From assembly GCA_002394185.1 (NCBI GenBank), contig DGTB01000063.1, positions 1-8,970 of the forward strand: a stretch of DNA of 8,970 nt. The letters run 5' to 3'. Shown here piece by piece: positions 5,271 through 8,970 of this stretch (the stretch's first letter is position 1; every line of letters begins with the position of its first letter). The position numbers and the translations under genes are program-made. The stretch is from Bacteroidales bacterium UBA4347 (GTDB lineage Bacteria; Bacteroidota; Bacteroidia; Bacteroidales; P3). Under the pieces are notes generated by a model. The model had not been told where the DNA came from and did no database searches. It worked only from the letters and a program-made list of their open reading frames with translations.

Positions 5271-6365
5271 TCAATTCTTCATTTCCAACAATTGGTCTGC
5301 CGCCGCGTAGGGGCTTATCTTGTTCTCCAGGATGTCCTTGCTGAAGGCCTCGATGCGTTCCTCCATGCCGGGGGCGTTGAAGAAACGTTCGCGCAGGCCG
5401 TTCTCGATGGCTTCGGTCATGATGCGCAGGTTCTGCTGCTGGCGTTTCTGGTAAAAATAGCCGTTGCCCTTGGTGAAGGTGACATAGTCCATCACGGAGT
5501 TCCACAAATCCTCGACTCCCTCCTTGGTGTAGGCCGAGCAAAGGGAGACCTTGACGGTCCAGCCGCTCTCCGGCATGGGGAACAGATGGAGGGCGTTGCG
5601 GAACTGCGCAGCCGAGAGCTCGGAGCGTTGCGGGTCCAGCTCGCACTTGTTGATGGCTATCATGTCGGCCATCTCCATGATGCCGCGCTTGATGCCCTGC
5701 AGCTCGTCGCCGGTATTGGCCAGCTGCAGCAGCAGGAAGAAGTCCACCATCGAATGGGCGGCCACCTCGCTCTGGCCCACGCCGACGGTCTCGACGATGA
5801 CCACGTCGAATCCCGCCGCCTCGCAGAGGGTGATAATCTCGCGCGTCTTGCGCGCCACGCCGCCCAGCGAGCCTGCCGAGGGACTGGGACGGATAAAGGC
5901 GTTGGGGTCGACGGAGAGCTCCTCCATGCGCGTCTTGTCGCCGAGGATGGAGCCCCGCGAGCGTTCGCTGCTGGGGTCAATGGCCAGCACGGCCACCTTG
6001 TGGTTGTGGGCGGTGAGCCATTTGCCCAGGGCCTCGATGAGGGTGCTCTTGCCCGCGCCGGGAACGCCGGTGATGCCCAGGCGCACGCTCTTGCCGCTGT
6101 AGGGCAGGCAGCGCTCTATCACCTGCTGGGCCTTCTGCTGGTGGGCGAAGAGGGAACTCTCCACCAGGGTGATGGCACGGCTCAGCAGGGTGCGGTCGCC
6201 GTGGCGTATGCCGCTGACGAGTTCCTCCACCGAAGGCTCCTGCTTGCGCAAGGCGCGCATGCGCTCCACGTAGCTGCTGCTCACCTGGTCGGGCTGCTTG
6301 ACGCCGGGAGCCACACTCAGCGCCGAGTCATATTCGAAGTTGCTGTAAAGATGCTTGTCGTCCAT
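5271..6365 (-). CDS. meaB: MeaB/ArgK-family G3E GTPase (methylmalonyl-CoA mutase chaperone)
   Basis: The 364-residue protein is a P-loop GTPase of the MeaB/ArgK family, which protects and reloads adenosylcobalamin-dependent methylmalonyl-CoA mutase; older annotations call it LAO/AO transport ATPase. Motifs: Walker A GVPGAGKST (100-108); IDPSSERSRGSILGDKTRM (129-147); RPSPSAGSLGGVA (159-171); VETVGVGQSE (191-200), the switch region; and AINKCELD (237-244) at the place of the guanine-specificity motif NKxD. Here that motif is N239-K240-C241-E242, with Glu for the conserved Asp. The C-terminal helical dimerisation arm is present. The reading frame extends to a TTG at 6374, but the ATG at 6365 is preferred. 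A hemW-like gene follows after 7 bp. Mutase genes are not in the window. The family call is firm; the mutase as partner is inferred from Bacteroidales propionate metabolism. Confidence 0.93.
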   Translation of the reverse strand: MDDKHLYSNFEYDSALSVAPGVKQPDQVSSSYVERMRALRKQEPSVEELVSGIRHGDRTLLSRAITLVESSLFAHQQKAQQVIERCLPYSGKSVRLGITGVPGAGKSTLIEALGKWLTAHNHKVAVLAIDPSSERSRGSILGDKTRMEELSVDPNAFIRPSPSAGSLGGVARKTREIITLCEAAGFDVVIVETVGVGQSEVAAHSMVDFFLLLQLANTGDELQGIKRGIMEMADMIAINKCELDPQRSELSAAQFRNALHLFPMPESGWTVKVSLCSAYTKEGVEDLWNSVMDYVTFTKGNGYFYQKRQQQNLRIMTEAIENGLRERFFNAPGMEERIEAFSKDILENKISPYAAADQLLEMKN

Positions 6366-6382
6366 AATAATCAATTAACGCG

Positions 6383-6412
6383 CAAAGGCATTAAATATTG
6401 CATCAACACAAA
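6383..6412 (-). promoter_or_regulatory. Possible weak promoter of the meaB-hemW pair
   Basis: On the minus strand, TTTG (6412-6409) and TGCCTTTG (6390-6383) are separated by 18 bp. The -7 element deviates from TAnnTTTG at one position (G for A), and the spacer is at the short end. It would give a leader of about 12 nt before the ATG at 6365. The -33 element directly adjoins the T-tract of the tRNA terminator. Read-through from the tRNA is the alternative source of transcription. Confidence 0.4.
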
Positions 6413-6445
6413 GAAAAAAGACAAGAAACATCGTGTTTCCTGTCT
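6413..6445 (-). terminator. Intrinsic terminator of the tRNA-Met gene
   Basis: On the minus strand a 12-bp stem (AGACAGGAAACA, 6445-6434, with TGTTTCTTGTCT, 6430-6419; one G-T wobble) closes a 3-nt loop and runs into TTTTTT followed by CTTTG. It starts 9 bp after the mature tRNA 3' end. The U-tract is on the minus strand only, so it terminates leftward transcription. Confidence 0.88.
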
Positions 6446-6454
6446 TTGTGCAAG

Positions 6455-6528
6455 TAGCGGGAATCAGACTTGAACTGATGACCTCCGGGTTATGAATCCA
6501 GCGCTCTAACCAGCTGAGCTATCCCGCC
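6455..6528 (-). tRNA. tRNA-Met (anticodon CAT), elongator type
   Basis: A 74-nt cloverleaf folds on the minus strand: acceptor GGCGGGA/TCCCGCT (with a G1-U72 wobble), D-stem GCTC/GAGC, anticodon arm CTGGA-TTCATAA-CCCGG, variable loop AGGTC, T-arm ATCAG-TTCAAGT-CTGAT and discriminator A. The anticodon CAT is at 6494-6492. A C11-G24 pair and no three consecutive G-C pairs at the bottom of the anticodon stem argue for an elongator, not the initiator. Position 31-39 is an A-C mismatch. CCA is not encoded (CTTG follows the discriminator), so it must be added after transcription. A CAT anticodon could also belong to tRNA-Ile2 with lysidine at the wobble base; this is less likely. Confidence 0.93.
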
Positions 6529-6547
6529 ATCTTTTGTTTTGCGGGTG

Positions 6548-6578
6548 CAAAGGTAGCAATAACTTTCGAAACCACAAA
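6548..6578 (-). promoter_or_regulatory. Promoter of the tRNA-Met gene
   Basis: On the minus strand, TTTG (6578-6575) and TACCTTTG (6555-6548) are 19 bp apart, an exact match to the Bacteroidota consensus. Transcription would begin about 6542, some 14 nt before the mature tRNA 5' end. Confidence 0.75.
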
Positions 6579-6595
6579 ATATTTTCCTGATTTAT

Positions 6596-6625
6596 TTTGG
6601 TTCTCATGTTTTTTTTGTACTTTTG
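6596..6625 (+). promoter_or_regulatory. Promoter of the START-like gene and histidine kinase
   Basis: TTTG (6596-6599) and TACTTTTG (6618-6625) are separated by 18 bp, slightly short but within tolerance for the Bacteroidota consensus. The short leader before the ATG at 6658 contains the low-complexity run ACTACTAATCACTAAT. The promoter is back to back with the tRNA promoter, about 17 bp away. Confidence 0.65.
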
Positions 6626-6657
6626 CACCCGACTACTAATCACTAATTTCATTATAA

Positions 6658-7056
6658 ATGAAAAAAGAACAACTCAACATAGAGTACCCACTATCATCAC
6701 GACAGTCAGAAATTGCCTGGCAGCTCATCAGCACCGACCACGGACTGGGACGCTGGATTGCCGACGACGTGGTGGAAGACAACGGAGTCATATCATTCAC
6801 ATGGGGGCAGCCATGGGCCGACCACCACACTTTGCAAGCCAATATCGTGGAGCGCGAACGCAACAGCCACATCAAACTGAGATGGGTAGAGGAAGACGAT
6901 CCCGATGCCTTCTGGGAGATGCGCATCAAGAAGAGTGAGCTGACGGGCGACTTGTGCCTTTGCGTTATCGACTACGCGCCAAAAGACGAAATCGAGGACT
7001 TACGCTCGCTCTGGGACGACAACATGGAGCGTCTCCACATGTCAAGTGGACTATAG
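6658..7056 (+). CDS. START-like (SRPBCC/AHA1-type) domain protein of Bacteroidota
   Basis: The 132-residue cytoplasmic protein matches a small Bacteroidota family with an SRPBCC/START-like helix-grip fold. Visible signatures are the start IEYPLSSRQSEIAWQLIST (8-26), with the first strand and helix; GLGRWIADDV (29-38), typical of AHA1-type domains; the central strands FTWGQPW (47-53) and IKLRWVEED (72-80); and ELTGDLCLCVIDYA (94-107), followed by a long C-terminal helix (DEIEDLRSLWDDNMERLH). No catalytic residues are evident; such domains bind hydrophobic ligands or client proteins. No ligand is known to me. The ATG at 6658 follows an A/T-rich leader with a promoter just above. The histidine kinase ATG lies 31 bp downstream, suggesting one transcript. 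Confidence 0.88.
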   Translation: MKKEQLNIEYPLSSRQSEIAWQLISTDHGLGRWIADDVVEDNGVISFTWGQPWADHHTLQANIVERERNSHIKLRWVEEDDPDAFWEMRIKKSELTGDLCLCVIDYAPKDEIEDLRSLWDDNMERLHMSSGL

Positions 7057-7087
7057 AAAAAGAAAGAGCACGCATTATAATCAACCT

Positions 7088-8794
7088 ATGACAAACCATC
7101 AACTACTCATTACAAAATCAGCACTTTCACTACTACTCCTTCTTTGCACTCTCTTCGCAACAGCCGAAACCGCTGTGGAGAAGGAGAACAAAGACTTGTA
7201 CAGGGTCTTCATGAGACTTCATGCATACGGCCCTGCCGACGAGTTCTATCAACAGGCTCACAAATACGAACAGTTCCTGAAAGACCACCAAATGATGGAA
7301 GAATACTTCAAAATCAAGACCAATGAAGGATTCTTCGACCTGAGTCAGGACAACATTCTGCGCGGGCTGAAGACAACTGAGGAACTGGAGAAGGAGCTGC
7401 ACGAAGCGAATGCCACACATCTTTATTATCTGGCCACAGGACTGAAAGGCGACCTCTACAAGGCTGTCAGAAGTCCTTTGTGCGACAGCATCTATCACCA
7501 GGCACTGGAAGAAGTGGGCGACAGGGACCCTAAGTTCACTATGCTCGTTCACATGAGTCTGGCTCAGGTGAACTACATGACCGACCGCGAGAAAGCTATT
7601 CACTGGGTGAACTTGGCACAAGAAGAGGCCGAACGGCTGAACAACTACGAACATCGCTCCATGAGCATCGGACTGAAGTGCTACCTCTACTTCATGATGG
7701 ACAATCGGGAGAAGTTCAATGAGAACGCTCTGGTATACGACAGGCTGAAAACGGAGTTCGACTCATTAGAGGCTCAAGGACTGACGCTCGGCAAGCAACG
7801 CTTCAGCCACCGCTACGACCAGCTCATCCAGGTGGCTCGTACTGCCTTCGAAGGCAACTACGACAAGGCAATAGAGATGGCCGACGAAATCACCAACGAA
7901 GGCATACAGAGCGTGGACAAGCAGATGGTCATCTACTGTATACACAGCATGGAGGGTGAACATGAGAAGGAGAAGTCCACCGAAAAGCTGAAATGGGGAT
8001 TCGGCATCATGACAGGACTCTACCTGTTCGTCTACATCATGGGCCGCCGCCGACTGGTGCGAAAGATATGGAAACGCAACGACGAACTTAAAGTGGCTCT
8101 TGAAAAGGCCGATGCAGCCAACCGCATGAAATCGTCGTTCATACGATCTATGAGTCACGAAATCCGTACACCACTGAATGCCATCAATGGCTTCTCACAG
8201 ATTCTTTGTACACCAGGCTTTGAACTGTCCGAGACTGAGAAGATAGACATGCGCGAGCGCATCACCTCAAACACGGAGGCCATCACCATCATCATCAACG
8301 AACTACTGGAACTGGCTGCAGGAGAGAGCGTCACATTGGACACCGACGAACTCACGCCCATGAAGGTGAACGACATATGCCGACAAACCATCGCCAATGC
8401 TGAAGAGCACAATGAGAAGGGACTGAAACTGGAGTTCAGGTCAGAGCTGGACGACTCCTTCAGCGTGAAGAGCAACGAGGAAACAGTCTTGCAGATTCTG
8501 GAGAAGATTACTGACAATGCCCTGAAATTCACTGAGGAGGGCAGCGTGACGATAGAGGCCCGCAAGAACAATGGAAACATTGAAATCAGTGTGACCGACA
8601 CGGGCATTGGCATCCCGGCCGACAAGCAGAAGAACATCTTTGACAACTTTGTGAAGCTCGACGAGTTCAAAGAGGGCATCGGACTGGGACTGTCCATCAG
8701 CCGCCGTCTCACCAACTCACTGGGTGGCAACCTCTTCTTAGATGCAAGCTACAATAAAGGCAGCCGTTTCGTACTACAGCTGCCTATCAGTTAA
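7088..8794 (+). CDS. Membrane sensor histidine kinase with helical-repeat periplasmic domain
   Basis: The start is placed at the ATG at 7088, because it gives a compact signal peptide (MTNHQLLITKSALSLLLLLCTLFATAETA, 568 residues in all); a GTG at 7046 inside the preceding gene is possible but less likely. Residues about 30-298 are a mostly helical, TPR-like sensor region, predicted to be periplasmic. One transmembrane helix lies at 301-319, then a linker helix, then the HisKA dimerisation domain with FIRSMSHEIRTPLNAI (phospho-acceptor H357). The HATPase domain has the N box EKITDNALKFT (472-482, N477), G1 DTGIGIP (504-510), an F box around IFDNF (517-521) and G2 GIGLGLSIS (530-538). All catalytic boxes are intact. 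No receiver domain, HTH or response regulator gene is in view, so the partner is unknown. Codons such as GGA for Gly and AGA/AGG for Arg are more frequent than in the rnf or meaB genes. Confidence 0.93.
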   Translation: MTNHQLLITKSALSLLLLLCTLFATAETAVEKENKDLYRVFMRLHAYGPADEFYQQAHKYEQFLKDHQMMEEYFKIKTNEGFFDLSQDNILRGLKTTEELEKELHEANATHLYYLATGLKGDLYKAVRSPLCDSIYHQALEEVGDRDPKFTMLVHMSLAQVNYMTDREKAIHWVNLAQEEAERLNNYEHRSMSIGLKCYLYFMMDNREKFNENALVYDRLKTEFDSLEAQGLTLGKQRFSHRYDQLIQVARTAFEGNYDKAIEMADEITNEGIQSVDKQMVIYCIHSMEGEHEKEKSTEKLKWGFGIMTGLYLFVYIMGRRRLVRKIWKRNDELKVALEKADAANRMKSSFIRSMSHEIRTPLNAINGFSQILCTPGFELSETEKIDMRERITSNTEAITIIINELLELAAGESVTLDTDELTPMKVNDICRQTIANAEEHNEKGLKLEFRSELDDSFSVKSNEETVLQILEKITDNALKFTEEGSVTIEARKNNGNIEISVTDTGIGIPADKQKNIFDNFVKLDEFKEGIGLGLSISRRLTNSLGGNLFLDASYNKGSRFVLQLPIS

Positions 8795-8796
8795 GG

Positions 8797-8970
8797 TTAT
8801 TTCTTATGTCTGTTGGCTCGTTGCTCGCGGTATTTAGCCTTTTGTTTGGCTGAACCGCTGCCGTGAGCACCAGTGACATATTTCTTTTTCTTAGCTTTGG
8901 TCTTCACCTTGCCGGCATTGGGATCCTGGCGTTCACCACCGCGACCGAAGTTGATGCCATTCTCAAGAAT
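8797..8970 (-). CDS. C-terminus of a protein with a strongly basic tail (cut by window edge)
   Basis: The minus strand is open from the window edge for 57 codons to a TAA at 8799-8797. The translated end begins ILENGINFGRGGERQDPNAG and is followed by a Lys-rich run (KVKTKAKKKKYV), then GAHGSGSAKQKAKYREQRANRHKK. The composition (about one third Lys plus Arg, with Gly) resembles nucleic-acid-binding tails of RNA helicases, rRNA-modification enzymes or ribosome assembly factors. I do not recognise the family. The stop codon lies 2 bp from the stop of the convergent histidine kinase gene. The reading frame is supported by its uninterrupted length, the biased composition and the tight convergent packing. 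Confidence 0.7.
   Translation of the reverse strand: MLENGINFGRGGERQDPNAGKVKTKAKKKKYVTGAHGSGSAKQKAKYREQRANRHKK

Noticed and set aside
6366..6374. TTG at 6374 as the meaB start
   Set aside because: An in-frame ATG three codons later (6365) is a better start, and the added residues (M-I-I) are not part of the family.
5292..6473. Plus-strand open frame (393 codons) opposite meaB, running into the tRNA terminator
   Set aside because: It is a mirror of codon bias on the GTPase gene and lacks recognisable motifs; the minus strand has full GTPase signatures.
7046..7087. GTG at 7046 as the histidine kinase start
   Set aside because: It overlaps the preceding gene and would put a 14-residue polar extension before a signal peptide that starts cleanly at ATG 7088.

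Overview
The window looks like chromosomal DNA of an anaerobic Bacteroidota bacterium, most likely order Bacteroidales. Four promoters fit the Bacteroidota sigma consensus (TTTG, 18-20 bp, TAnnTTTG). Gene starts have A-rich leaders instead of Shine-Dalgarno sequences. Protein families include an Rnf complex with a long RnfB, a MeaB/ArgK GTPase, a Bacteroidota START-like protein and a sensor kinase with a helical-repeat periplasmic domain. No phage, insertion sequence, CRISPR array or plasmid function is visible.

Layout. Positions 1-2466 (minus): start of the rnf operon, rnfB-rnfC-rnfD, with rnfD cut by the left edge after 26 codons. The operon encodes the membrane ferredoxin:NAD+ oxidoreductase. 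Its promoter lies in a 388-bp intergenic region (2467-2854) that also holds a pyrimidine-rich tract, a perfect 15-bp inverted repeat and the promoter of the rightward pair: a tandem universal stress protein and a secreted SPOR-domain protein. That pair converges with, and overlaps by 15 bp, a leftward pair: a MeaB/ArgK GTPase followed by a HemW-like radical SAM protein. Upstream of these is a leftward elongator tRNA-Met(CAT) with its own promoter and a clear intrinsic terminator. Rightward from the same intergenic region run a START-like protein gene and a sensor histidine kinase gene. The kinase stop codon lies 2 bp from the end of a leftward gene with a very basic C-terminus, cut by the right edge.

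Function. Most genes are housekeeping functions of an anaerobe: Rnf energy conservation, propionate/B12-type metabolism (MeaB chaperone), heme or radical SAM chemistry (HemW), stress response and translation. I see no evidence for a new defence or mobile system. The most unusual signal is short A/T-rich repeat DNA. It fills the rnfB-rnfC gap as an exact tandem 14-mer, and a 15-nt exact match to it lies in frame inside hemW, where it replaces the normally conserved stretch between the GLP and HLS motifs. A second repeat-like insert occurs later in hemW. Other points are the inverted repeat between divergent promoters, a hairpin and an AT palindrome between rnfC and rnfD, and an Asp-to-Glu change in the guanine-specificity motif of the MeaB-like GTPase.
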